Below, piece after piece: positions 26,348 to 33,116 of a stretch of 33,116 bases of DNA. Every line of letters begins with the position of its first letter. Position 1 is the first letter of the stretch. The translations under genes were made by a program, and so were the position numbers. Where the stretch lies: positions 1-33,116 of the forward strand of contig JAQBGV010000225.1 of the NCBI GenBank assembly GCA_032128395.1, written 5' to 3'. Under the pieces are notes generated by a model. It ran no database searches and was not told the origin of the DNA. It saw only the letters and a program-made list of their open reading frames with translations. The DNA comes from JAQBGV01 sp032128395. GTDB taxonomy: Bacteria > Planctomycetota > UBA8108 > UBA1146.

Positions 26348-27333
26348 GGATCGCGATCAACGGATTCGGCAGGATCGGACGCAGCGTCTATCGGGTGCTC
26401 GCCGACCGCGAGGACCACGAGGTGGTCGCGGTGAACGACATCTCCCCGAGTGTGCCGCTGGCGTACCTGTTGAAGTTCGACTCGGTGATGGGGAAGTTCC
26501 CCGGCAAGGTCCTTCTCGAAGACGATGTTCTCCACGCCGGCCGGCACTCCCCCCGACTCCTCAAGCACCGTGACCCGGCTCAGCTCCCGTGGAATGACCT
26601 GGCAATCGACGTCGTGGTCGAGGCGACCGGTCGCTTCCGCACCCGCGCAGAGCTCACCGGACACCTCGACGCCGGGGCGAAGAGAGTAGTGCTCACGGTC
26701 CCCCCGAAGGACGAAATCGATGCGATGATCGTGCTCGGCGTGAACGATGACGCCCTGCGTCCCGAGCATCGACTCATCTCTTGCGCGAGCTGTACCACCA
26801 ACTGTCTCGCGCCCCTGGTGAAGGTCCTCGACGACTCGTTCGGGTTGGCACGGGGAGTGATGACCACCGTGCATGCGTACACGAACGACCAAAGGCTCTC
26901 CGACTGGTACCACAAGGATCTGAGACGCTCGCGTGCCGCGGGGGAAAACACGATCCCGACGACGACCGGCGCGGCCCGGGCGGTCGGGAAGGTGCTCCCG
27001 AAGCTCGCTGGACGACTCGATGGCATGGCGATGCGCGTGCCGGTGATCGACGGCTCGATCGTCGACCTGGTCGCGCTGCTCGAGAGGGACGTCACGGTCG
27101 AGGCGGCCAACGAGGCGGTGCGTGCGGCGGCAGAGGGACCGATGAAGGGAATTCTCGAGTACTCGACGGACGCGGTAGTCTCGACGGACATCATCGGAGA
27201 TCCGCACTCGTCGATCTACGACTCGCTCCTCACGTGCGCGGTCGGCAAGAGAACTCTGAAGTGCTTCGCGTGGTACGACAACGAGTGGGGCTACTCGAAC
27301 CGGGTGGTCGATCTGATGGATCTGTTTTCTTAG
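26344..27333 (+). CDS. gap: glyceraldehyde-3-phosphate dehydrogenase
   Basis: This 329-residue GAPDH has all expected motifs: INGFGRIGR at the N terminus, VNDIS with the adenosine-binding Asp, SCASCTTNC with catalytic C150, TVHAYTNDQ with H177, and WYDNEWGYSNRVVDL. It oxidises glyceraldehyde-3-phosphate with NAD and phosphate to 1,3-bisphosphoglycerate in central carbon metabolism, in the cytoplasm. It starts with TTG at 26344, overlapping the stop of the upstream paralogue by four bases, with GGAGG a few bases before. The tight coupling suggests that the two chains are made in a fixed ratio and may form mixed tetramers (inference). Confidence 0.95.
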   Translation: MRIAINGFGRIGRSVYRVLADREDHEVVAVNDISPSVPLAYLLKFDSVMGKFPGKVLLEDDVLHAGRHSPRLLKHRDPAQLPWNDLAIDVVVEATGRFRTRAELTGHLDAGAKRVVLTVPPKDEIDAMIVLGVNDDALRPEHRLISCASCTTNCLAPLVKVLDDSFGLARGVMTTVHAYTNDQRLSDWYHKDLRRSRAAGENTIPTTTGAARAVGKVLPKLAGRLDGMAMRVPVIDGSIVDLVALLERDVTVEAANEAVRAAAEGPMKGILEYSTDAVVSTDIIGDPHSSIYDSLLTCAVGKRTLKCFAWYDNEWGYSNRVVDLMDLFS

Positions 27334-27344
27334 GGGGACTGTTT

Positions 27345-27430
27345 CTTCGGGGGCTGGCTCCCAGCCCTCTCGCCGGCGCGGCGAAGCGGCGACGACTTCA
27401 CCCCGAGGAGCGAGCCTCTGGCTCGATCGC
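27345..27430 (-). repeat. dispersed intergenic repeat, copy B
   Basis: Read on the minus strand, this segment carries gagccagaggctcgctcc, ggggtgaagt and the terminal hairpin gggctgggagccagcccc, in the same order as 8285-8377. Spacing between the blocks differs slightly. Most of the 305-bp gap between GAPDH and the thioredoxin-like gene consists of this element and the two hairpins listed separately. Confidence 0.6.
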
Positions 27431-27514
27431 TTCGCTTCGGCCGATGTGAAGAGCCGCTCACGGGTGTCCCCGGACTCTTCCTTTCGCTCCGAATCCCTCG
27501 ATCGAGGGATCAAA

Positions 27515-27545
27515 AAGAGCCGCCCGCGGCCCGCGGGCGGCTCTT
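27515..27545. terminator. bidirectional terminator-like hairpin between gap and the thioredoxin-like gene
   Basis: A perfect 15-bp stem (aagagccgcccgcgg at 27515-27529 against ccgcgggcggctctt at 27531-27545) has a single-base loop in the drawn form. It lies between converging genes and has an A-run on its left flank, which is a T-run for minus-strand transcripts. It is the strongest terminator candidate for transcripts coming from both sides. Confidence 0.8.
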
Positions 27546-27608
27546 CACTTCGGTCGCTGAAAACGAGCCAGTAGCTACTCGCTCGTCAGGGTGAGCCGCA
27601 GACGCGGC

Positions 27609-27632
27609 GAGGGGCTTCGAGCAAGTCCCCTC
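27609..27632 (-). terminator. hairpin just after the thioredoxin-like gene
   Basis: The arms gaggggctt (27609-27617) and aagtcccctc (27623-27632) pair with one bulged T around a short loop, seven bases beyond the stop of the minus-strand gene. It may be part of the gene's terminator together with the larger hairpin at 27515-27545. Confidence 0.45.
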
Positions 27633-27638
27633 ACCTCG

Positions 27639-28631
27639 CTACAGATATGGCTCGACCTGCGACAGCAGCGCTTCCGCTTCCTTCTGAGCTTTCGTGCCCT
27701 CGAACTTCTTGCCCCGGGTGATCCCGACGAGCAAGCGGGCCGCGTCCTTCCACTTGCGATTTGCGACCAGCTCCTTGGCCGCACCGATGGCTTCCGCGCC
27801 CTCGATTTCGGCCTTGATACGCTTATCCTTGCGCCAGACGTCGTTCTTCTCGTCGGCGCGCGTGCCGATTTCGGTCCCCTTGAAGAGCGCGGTGAGCTGC
27901 TGGAGCTTCACCATCCCCTCGAGGTAGAAACCCGCCTTGGCGTACTCCTCGACCGCTTGGAGTTCCTCTTCGCCGTACTTGAGGACCTGCTCCAGGGCGG
28001 CTTTCGCGGCGTCCACCGCTTCGGAGTCGTCGCTCCCGGCGATGACCGTCTCGAGCTCGGAGATGCCTTTGCCGTACTTGCCGGCCTCGAGCTGTTTCCC
28101 CGCCTTCTTCAGCGCGGGAGACGCGAACTCGAAGGATGGACGCAAACGGACGTCCTTGAGGTGCTCCTCGATGATCCCCTCGTTGAGACCGGAGGGGTGG
28201 CCCTTCCAGACGATCTTCCCGTTCGGCGCGACCAACCATGCCGCCGGAATTCCATTGGTGGAGTAGCCGGATGCGCCACCACCGTAGGCGATCAGATACT
28301 CCAGCTTGTTCTTCTCGGTGTACGGCTTCGCGAGGCCTTCTGCTTCATCGGTGACCCCGATGATGACCAATCCCTTGGCACCGAACGAGCTGTTCAGCCG
28401 GTTCAGGTGCGGGATCTGGCCCTTACAAGGCCCTCACCACGTCGCCCACTTCTCGATGAGGACAAGCTTGCCCTCGAGTCGGTCCCAAGAGACCGGGCCC
28501 TTGTTGTTGAGCCAGCCGCCCGGAGTGAGTGCGGGGGCTTTGTCCCCCACCTCCGAGCCGGCATACGTCGGCGCCGCCGCTAGTGCCATGAGGGCGATAG
28601 CGAGCGGGGCCACGAACAGGCGTCGCTGCAT
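27639..28631 (-). CDS. exported thioredoxin/TlpA-like protein with in-frame TGA at the first active-site Cys (candidate selenoprotein)
   Basis: Read through the TGA at 28434-28436, the gene encodes 330 residues. A signal peptide (LFVAPLAIALMALAAAPTYAG, about residues 5-25) is followed by a thioredoxin-like domain. The active-site segment reads KLVLIEKWATW, TGA (codon 66), GPCKGQIPHLN, where relatives have WATWCGPCK. The frame continues without a shift into GLVIIGVTDEAEG and the cis-Pro loop NGIPAAWLV. A helical, TPR-like Lys/Glu/Ala-rich C-terminal region follows (about residues 165-330). The start at 28631 has AAGGA about ten bases upstream. With Sec the motif would be U66-G-P-C69, a redox pair for disulfide exchange outside the cytoplasm. 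If TGA stops translation, only a 65-residue fragment lacking the active site is made. It is divergent from two DUF1573 genes. Confidence 0.82.
28383..28404 (-). promoter_or_regulatory. candidate SECIS hairpin of the thioredoxin-like gene
   Basis: On the gene strand two 4-bp stems (gaac/gttc and ggct/agct, one G-U pair) are separated by one C-C mismatch and capped by the loop GAAC. The loop G is 39 bases after the TGA. A stem-loop with G at the start of the loop shortly after UGA suits a bacterial SECIS, but the spacing is slightly longer than the range I recall as usual (about 16-37). Confidence 0.4.
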
Positions 28632-29129
28632 GGGCGACCGTCCTTTCCCCCCCTGAGGGAGTGCAACGGGTCTCGACCGATCGTCTCGGTTCCTGAGCCA
28701 CACGCTTCGTTTGCCACACAGGGCTTGCCCATCGGGAACCGGAGAAGGCTGAGAGTACGCAAGTTTTGTAGGCAGAGTTCCCGCCCCAGGCCGCACGACC
28801 CAGACCAGCCGTCTCCGCGGATCGCAATCTTCCGTACCTCGACTTCTTCTCGAGGCGGCCAGGATAGCCCTCGCCAGTGCGCGCTACCAGCCTCCTAGGG
28901 CTGATACGGCGGTCGAGGGTCCATGATGGCGGCCGAGCGGATTCCAAGGCTGGCCTTTCTCTCCGAAGTATCGGCACCTCGGCGTTCCAAACATCCCCAG
29001 GAGCCCCCTCGGGACCCGTGAATCAGCGGATCCTGTTCCGAACGCTGCCGCCGGGGGGATACGATAACGCCGGAGGGCAACTTCCCACCCGATGCCCGCT
29101 CGTCGCGACTGAATTGGAGAAACGACCGG
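28632..29129. other. 498-bp divergent region between the thioredoxin-like and first DUF1573 genes
   Basis: No open frame here has a convincing product. It must hold the promoters of both genes, but I see no strong -35/-10 pair on either strand; gatacgataac near 29057 is a weak -10 candidate for the plus-strand gene. The region was scanned for a tRNA-like cloverleaf that could be tRNA-Sec and none was found. Confidence 0.4.
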
Positions 29130-30263
29130 ATGTGCGTCATCCCGACGGTCCTTCGCCTCGCTCTGATCCCTGTCGTCCTCGGACTGGTGCCGGCTTCTCT
29201 CTCGAATGCCTGCCAGGTTGCAGGAGCGACTCCAACGGTGGGAGCCCAGGATCCGGACGACGATTTGGGCCCTCCCCCGATCCCGATCGTCCCCCAGCCG
29301 CAGGTCGTGGTCACCGAGCACGAGTTCCATTGGGATCGTGTGATTCAAGGGGCCGTGGTCTCCCACGCCTTCGAGATCCGGAACCCAGGAGACGCCCCGC
29401 TCCAGCTGCTCAAGGTCACTTCCAACTGCGGCTGCACCTCGAGTTTCTTCACGAAGGAGATCGCGCCGGGCGAGGCAGGGCGGGTCGAGCTTCAGATCGA
29501 CACGATCCAGATCTCCGGGGGCTACCAACGAAAAACCGCAACGGTGTTCACCAACGACCCCGCCACTCCCCAATTGACCCTCTGGATGGTCGGTGACGTC
29601 GCCCCGCTCCTCCAATCACCCGACCCGATCCTAAAGGTCAGCGGCGTCTGCGAGGAATCCAAGGAGGGACACTTCCGATTCACCCCAGGAACCGACCAGA
29701 TGACGACGGTCGTCGCAGCCCGGCTTCGCAGCGGGCTCCTCGAGGTCGTCGCGCTCCACCCCATCGAAGGGGGAGGCACGGAGGTCCATCTCCGGGCTGG
29801 GCCAGGGGAGTCTCCCGCCCTCTTGCGAGACGAGTTGCTCCTCTCGGTGAAGACTTCGGAGAATGAGCCGGCGGAGGTGTCCTATCCGGTCGTGATCGAA
29901 CACCTCGATCGGATCCGGATCACGCCGGGGGGAAGTGTCGTGTTCTTCCGCAGGCAGACCGCCCACCTCGAGACCAATCCCGCTCGGGATGTCTCGAAGG
30001 AGATCCACCTGAGAGCAGTGCGGGAGGACCTTCCCTTCCACGTCACCGGGGTCCGGATGGAAGACTCTCCCGAGGGGCTCTTCCGAACCGAGGTGAGAGC
30101 CGTCGTTCCCGGACAGCACTACGTGGTCAGCGTCCGCGTTCTTCGGACCATGGCGAAGTCCCAGGAACAGGGACGACTCGTGATCGAGATCGATGATCCG
30201 ATCCGGCCGACCCGAGAAAGAGAGGTATTCGCCCAGTTTCGGCTTCGGGATCCCGCAGGTTGA
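29130..30263 (+). CDS. secreted DUF1573-family protein with intact CGC motif
   Basis: This 377-residue protein starts with a signal peptide (about residues 1-28) and a Pro-rich linker (48-57). A DUF1573 domain (about 60-150) follows: HEFHWDRVIQGAVVSHAFEIRNPGDAPLQL in two stretches, then LLKVTSNCGCTSSFF with C100-G-C102, and the closing ATVFTNDPATPQLTLWMVG. The remaining 220 residues look like further beta-sandwich domains. DUF1573 domains are ASPM/SPD-2/Hydin-like Ig folds of unknown function, and planctomycete-like genomes carry many. The CGC cysteines are the family signature. Start ATG 29130 has GGAGAAA nine bases upstream. It is the upstream partner of a second DUF1573 gene 214 bp further on. 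Confidence 0.85.
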   Translation: MCVIPTVLRLALIPVVLGLVPASLSNACQVAGATPTVGAQDPDDDLGPPPIPIVPQPQVVVTEHEFHWDRVIQGAVVSHAFEIRNPGDAPLQLLKVTSNCGCTSSFFTKEIAPGEAGRVELQIDTIQISGGYQRKTATVFTNDPATPQLTLWMVGDVAPLLQSPDPILKVSGVCEESKEGHFRFTPGTDQMTTVVAARLRSGLLEVVALHPIEGGGTEVHLRAGPGESPALLRDELLLSVKTSENEPAEVSYPVVIEHLDRIRITPGGSVVFFRRQTAHLETNPARDVSKEIHLRAVREDLPFHVTGVRMEDSPEGLFRTEVRAVVPGQHYVVSVRVLRTMAKSQEQGRLVIEIDDPIRPTREREVFAQFRLRDPAG

Positions 30264-30285
30264 TTCCGCGAAATCTCGGGCCGCG

Positions 30286-30315
30286 TTGATGATTTCAGAC
30301 GTATTTCGATAAAAT
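30286..30315 (+). promoter_or_regulatory. sigma70-like promoter for the second DUF1573 gene
   Basis: TTGATG (30286-30291) and TAAAAT (30310-30315) are spaced by 18 bases in a locally AT-rich stretch. It lies about 160 bp before the ATG at 30478. The -10 matches five of six consensus bases and the -35 four of six. The second DUF1573 gene may thus be transcribed separately from the first. Confidence 0.5.
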
Positions 30316-30477
30316 GGACCACTCCGTTTCTTGCGGAGGTACCCTTACGGAATCCGCGTCGGCTGGCAGCCACCGTTCAAAGCAGTGATACTGAGATCCC
30401 AGGGCGCGTCGGTCCGGACCGCCGCGGGCCGACCACGAGCGGTGTGGTTGGCACAGAAGTCGAGAAGAGGAAGTGAG

Positions 30478-31740
30478 ATGCAACGAAACCACTGCGCCGG
30501 GCTGAGAATATTCGGGCTGAGAATATTCGGGTTGGGGGCGATCGCACTCGCCCTGGCGCTCTCCCCGACCGTCCGGGCACAGGACGACGGATTCGGCCCG
30601 CCGGCTCCGCCGATTCGGAAGGCGACGTCGGGAGCGCGGCTCGTGATCCCGGTGACCGAGTTCGACTGGGGCCAGGTGCTCCACGGGGATGTGGTAGAGC
30701 ACGTCTACCCGATCCGGAACGAGGGCGATGAGGTCCTTCGGATCACCCAGGTCAAGCCTGGCTGAGGCTGTTCGGCCGCGCGCTGGACGCGCGAGGTCCT
30801 CCCTGGTGGGGAGGGCGAAATTGTCCTACACGTCGATACCGAGAAGCAGCAGGTCCCGAATTTCCGTCGCAACGCGACGATCTATTCCAACGACCGGGTC
30901 CAGCCCCAATCGCAGATCCTCATCGCCGGGAAGATCCAGTTCGTGGTCGAGATGACCCCCCCCCAGCTCCTCATCGCCGGCCTCGCCGGGACCGAGTTGA
31001 AGGGGACGATCACCCTCTCTCCCGGTACCGATCTCGACATCGAGGTCTCCGGAGGAAACCCACTCCGGAACCAGTGCTCGGTGTCCGGGATCGAAAGGGG
31101 TCCGGATGGCCGGAGCTTCATCGTCGAGATCACCGCTCCCGCGGCCGAAATCCCCGGAATGCTGCGCGATGTGGTCGAAGTCGACGTCGTGACCTCGGAC
31201 GGGGTGACCCGCAAGACCCAGATCAACGTGACGATCGACCATCAGGACAAGATCCAAGTGGTCCCGAAGGGGAACATCGTATTCCAGCGCCAGGAGACCC
31301 TGCGGCTGAAGACGCCGGGGGCCGCTCCGGTCCGGCGGGACATCCAGATCTTCTCGAGCGCCCCCGATGTCCAGTTCAACGTCCTCGGGGTCGAGCTCCT
31401 CGACGTGGCCGAGGGAGTCTTCTCGAGCGAATTCAGGACAGTTCAAGCGGGGCAGCGCTACATCATCTCGATCTTCGTCAACGAGTTCCGGATCGAGCCG
31501 TCGCTCCGCGGACGGATCCAGATCACGACCGACGACCCGGAGATGCCGGTACGGGAGCTGCGCCTCTACGCACAATTCGGCGATGTCCCTCAGAAGCCAG
31601 CGGTGACCCCCGGCGTCCGCCCGGGGAACCCCGCAGCAATCCAGCAGGGAAATCTGACGAAGCCAGGCGAGAAAGAAGGGACCCCGAGGATCCTTCAGCA
31701 GCCCCCGCAGAAGCAGGCGAAGCCGGGATCGGGGTCGTAG
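30478..31740 (+). CDS. secreted DUF1573-family protein with in-frame TGA at the first Cys of CGC (candidate selenoprotein)
   Basis: Read through the TGA at 30763-30765 the gene encodes 420 residues. The signal peptide contains an exact duplication of GLRIF. The DUF1573 domain runs FDWGQVLHGDVVEHVYPIRN, then ITQVKPG, TGA (codon 96), GCSAARW, then EGEIVLHVDTEK and TIYSNDRVQPQSQILIAGK. The paralogue next door has LLKVTSNCGCTSSFF at this place, so the TGA replaces the first Cys exactly and the second Cys (C98) is kept. The frame stays open for another 325 codons with the family's beta-rich pattern and a Pro/Gln/Lys-rich tail. The start has AGAGGAAG about seven bases upstream. Sec at position 96 would give an unusual U-G-C pair outside the cytoplasm. 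If not Sec, this is a nonsense mutation or a sequence error. Confidence 0.82.
30499..30528. repeat. 15-bp tandem duplication in the signal-peptide region
   Basis: The unit gggctgagaatattc occurs at 30499-30513 and 30514-30528. It is in frame, adds five residues (GLRIF) to the hydrophobic core of the signal peptide, and leaves the gene readable. Confidence 0.95.
30777..30793 (+). promoter_or_regulatory. candidate SECIS hairpin of the second DUF1573 gene
   Basis: The arms cgcgcg (30777-30782) and cgcgcg (30788-30793) pair around the loop CTGGA; a shifted pairing gives the loop TGGAC. The GG of the loop lies 20-21 bases after the TGA, within the spacing typical of bacterial SECIS elements. Outer bases (ggcc before, ggtcc after) can extend the stem with bulges. 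A GC-rich hairpin is not rare in this genome, so this is supporting evidence only. Confidence 0.45.
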
Positions 31741-31768
31741 GAGGCCCCGAGGAGCGCTGCTGAAATCA

Positions 31769-31803
31769 GGGGCGGCCCCTCGCAACGAAGGGTCGCCCCT
31801 TTC
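31769..31803 (+). terminator. rho-independent terminator after the second DUF1573 gene
   Basis: The arms ggggcggccc (31769-31778) and gggtcgcccc (31790-31799) form a 10-bp stem with one G-T pair, followed by tttcttcgtt. It starts 29 bp after the stop codon. Confidence 0.85.
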
Positions 31804-31928
31804 TTCGTTCACGAGGGGGAAAGGGTCGACCCTTCTTCGTTCTCGGCCCCGCCTTCCCAGCGCTCGGGGACAGCGCTCTCCCTCGACGGCTGGGCTCTCC
31901 CTCGACGGATGCCGCCTCGATCTGGGCC

Positions 31929-31961
31929 AGGGGCCGGCCCGTCGTCGGCGAACCGGCCCCT
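31929..31961. other. strong hairpin in the gap before the symporter gene
   Basis: A perfect 9-bp stem, aggggccgg (31929-31937) against ccggcccct (31953-31961). No T-run follows on either strand. It may be the 5' part of an RNA that ends at the terminator at 32031-32060, or a transcript-end structure for the symporter gene. Confidence 0.5.
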
Positions 31962-31977
31962 CAACCTAAGCACTGGC

Positions 31978-32060
31978 AACAACTTAAAGTTTTTCTTCGC
32001 GAGAGCCTTGTTCAGAAGGCAGCCTATGTACGGCAATCGCATTTGCGAGTGCCGTTTTTT
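31978..32060 (+). ncRNA. AT-rich island ending in an intrinsic terminator; possible small RNA
   Basis: This 80-bp stretch is clearly richer in A and T than its surroundings. It ends in a textbook terminator: cggca/tgccg and tcgc/gcga stems (32031-32054) with one mismatch and loop attt, then six T. The terminator points along the plus strand, yet the nearest plus-strand gene already has its own terminator 230 bp upstream. A small RNA from about 31800-31980 to 32060 would explain it. Rfam-type families are not recognisable by eye. A relict or foreign fragment is an alternative. Confidence 0.35.
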
Positions 32061-32116
32061 CGTGCCCAAAACCGGTTCTCGAGCGATTCCCGAGCCCGTG
32101 CCCGCACTGGCGGACT

Positions 32117-33116
32117 CTATCTCTCGAGGTCCCTACCCTCGGCCACGTCTGGGTTCGAGGGGTCATCGCGCCTCCGGAACTTGCCCGCCTTGAGATTCCG
32201 CCCGTACTCGTTCAGGGAGCGGACCGCGAGGAACCCGAGCCCGATCACGATCGGGAGGTTCGACCAGAGCATCGCCCCGGTCCCGAGGTCCATGAAGGTC
32301 TCCATGTCCGCCGTGGTCTCGATGAACTCCGCCGCGTAGATCACGAGACCGAGGAAGACCAGCTTGTAGGGGAGGACCCCCTTCTCGCCGGTCAGGTAGA
32401 CCATCCCCTGCTCGCCGTAGTAGCTCCACGAGATCATCGTCGAGAGCGCGAAGAGCCACGCCGCGAAGGTGACGAGCCACTTCCCGAGCCCGAGGAACTC
32501 CCGGTCGAATGCGTGTCCGGTCAGCTGCGCCCCCGCGAAGTCGTGGAAGACGCCCTTGTCCTTCAGGCTGAGCGAGGTGATCGGCCCCTCCCAGGCAGAG
32601 GAGTCGAGACTCAGCTCGTCCCACTCGAGCTCGAGGCGGGGAGGAGCGTCGGATCCATCGACCTGGACCGCCTTCACGCGACCGATCACCTGGACCAGGG
32701 ACGTGCCCGTCGACTTGTTCTGGGAGCCGAGGACCTCCGCGATCAGGAAGAACTGATCCTGATTTCCCCAGCCATTCTCATCCCAGCGGGAGGCGGGGAG
32801 TGCGTCGACCCCACCGCTCGTCACCACCCGGTAGCTGACCCCTGGATCTTCGCGAAGCGCCGCAACCGACGCGTTGAATCCGGACTGGGCCTCGGCGGGA
32901 AGCTCCGCGAGAGTCTGATCCCCCCGCTTCAGTTCGATCGGACGGAACGACGCATCGAGGACCGCCTCGAGGGCTGCATCCCACCCATCGACCTCGACCT
33001 GCACGCGGTGGATCTGCTCGAACTCGATCTCGGCTGCGAAGGGGACCAGGTTGTTCTGGTCGTCGTGGATCGCTTCGCGGTTCCACGTGCCGGTCAGCAG
33101 GATCACCAGCGCAGTG
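32117..33116 (-). CDS. AGCS-family sodium:alanine symporter, C-terminal part, with a large soluble insertion
   Basis: The gene runs off the window edge, so its N-terminal two thirds are missing. The first visible residues (TALVILLTGTW) are an AGCS membrane helix. Near the C terminus LFALSTMISWSYYGEQGMVYL and LIYAAEFIETTADMETFMDL-like helices match the family's signature region, ending in LAVRSLNEYGRNLKAG. Between them lies about 170 residues of soluble sequence (roughly from NREAIHDDQ to the GVFHDF segment) where typical members have only a short loop. These transporters import alanine or glycine with sodium. The insertion would face one side of the membrane and may be sensory or structural. 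The call is firm for the family and open for the insertion. Confidence 0.85.
   Translation of the reverse strand, partial: TALVILLTGTWNREAIHDDQNNLVPFAAEIEFEQIHRVQVEVDGWDAALEAVLDASFRPIELKRGDQTLAELPAEAQSGFNASVAALREDPGVSYRVVTSGGVDALPASRWDENGWGNQDQFFLIAEVLGSQNKSTGTSLVQVIGRVKAVQVDGSDAPPRLELEWDELSLDSSAWEGPITSLSLKDKGVFHDFAGAQLTGHAFDREFLGLGKWLVTFAAWLFALSTMISWSYYGEQGMVYLTGEKGVLPYKLVFLGLVIYAAEFIETTADMETFMDLGTGAMLWSNLPIVIGLGFLAVRSLNEYGRNLKAGKFRRRDDPSNPDVAEGRDLER

Noticed and set aside
27639..31740. Reassignment of TGA to an ordinary amino acid in this genome
   Set aside because: Several intact genes in the window end with TGA at the expected place, so TGA works as a normal stop; only position-specific recoding or error can explain the two cases.
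31998..32030. Resemblance to the SRP RNA core (ttcagaaggcagcc)
   Set aside because: The conserved GGTCAGG part and the paired outer helix are missing; the match is short and likely chance.
31809..32069. Possible 86-residue basic protein on the minus strand
   Set aside because: It crosses two hairpins and a terminator, has no clear ribosome site, and its C-terminal half has shadow-frame composition.

Overview
The window is GC-rich bacterial DNA that looks like a planctomycete-type chromosome segment. The lineage call is an inference. It rests on two DUF1573 secreted proteins side by side, a dockerin protein with cohesin-like repeats, a GYF-like/transmembrane protein, a Calx-beta metalloprotease lipoprotein and an alanine symporter with a large insertion. 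No rRNA, tRNA, CRISPR array, transposase or phage gene was recognised.

Layout. Bases 1-153 are nine copies of a 17-bp tandem repeat. Next come a GT39-like membrane glycosyltransferase (-), a GYF/TM protein (+), a secreted zinc metalloprotease split by a perfect 28-bp tandem duplication (-), and an S9 peptidase whose signal peptide carries an in-frame TAG (+). Bases 8.4-13.9 kb hold rocD and an ArsR-type regulator (-), divergent from a + strand run of Kef-type antiporter, ornithine-cyclodeaminase-like and threonine-dehydratase-like genes. A LexA-type box precedes a DnaE-like polymerase with a degenerate PHP domain, followed by a beta carbonic anhydrase. Bases 17.9-20.5 kb (-) form a four-gene operon in which every junction is a 4-bp ATGA overlap: hexapeptide acyltransferase, SerRS-like amino acid:carrier-protein ligase, carrier protein, GNAT. 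A dockerin protein (-), a HEAT-like protein (+), a RuBisCO-like protein (-) and two overlapping GAPDH genes (+) follow; the first GAPDH has Ser in place of the catalytic Cys.

The most striking region is 27.6-31.7 kb. A thioredoxin/TlpA-like gene (-) has an in-frame TGA exactly where the first Cys of its CGPC motif should be, reading W-TGA-G-P-C-K. About 2 kb away, the second of two DUF1573 genes (+) has an in-frame TGA exactly at the first Cys of the family's CGC motif. The DUF1573 paralogue next door keeps that Cys as TGC. Reading continues in the same frame after both TGAs. Both are followed by hairpins that could act as SECIS elements. The simplest biological reading is selenocysteine in two exported, possibly cooperating redox proteins. 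Against this, the window has two other gene breaks (the 28-bp duplication and the TAG), so sequence error or gene decay must be excluded. No sel gene or tRNA-Sec is visible here.

The window ends inside an AGCS sodium:alanine symporter gene (-) that runs off the 3' edge.
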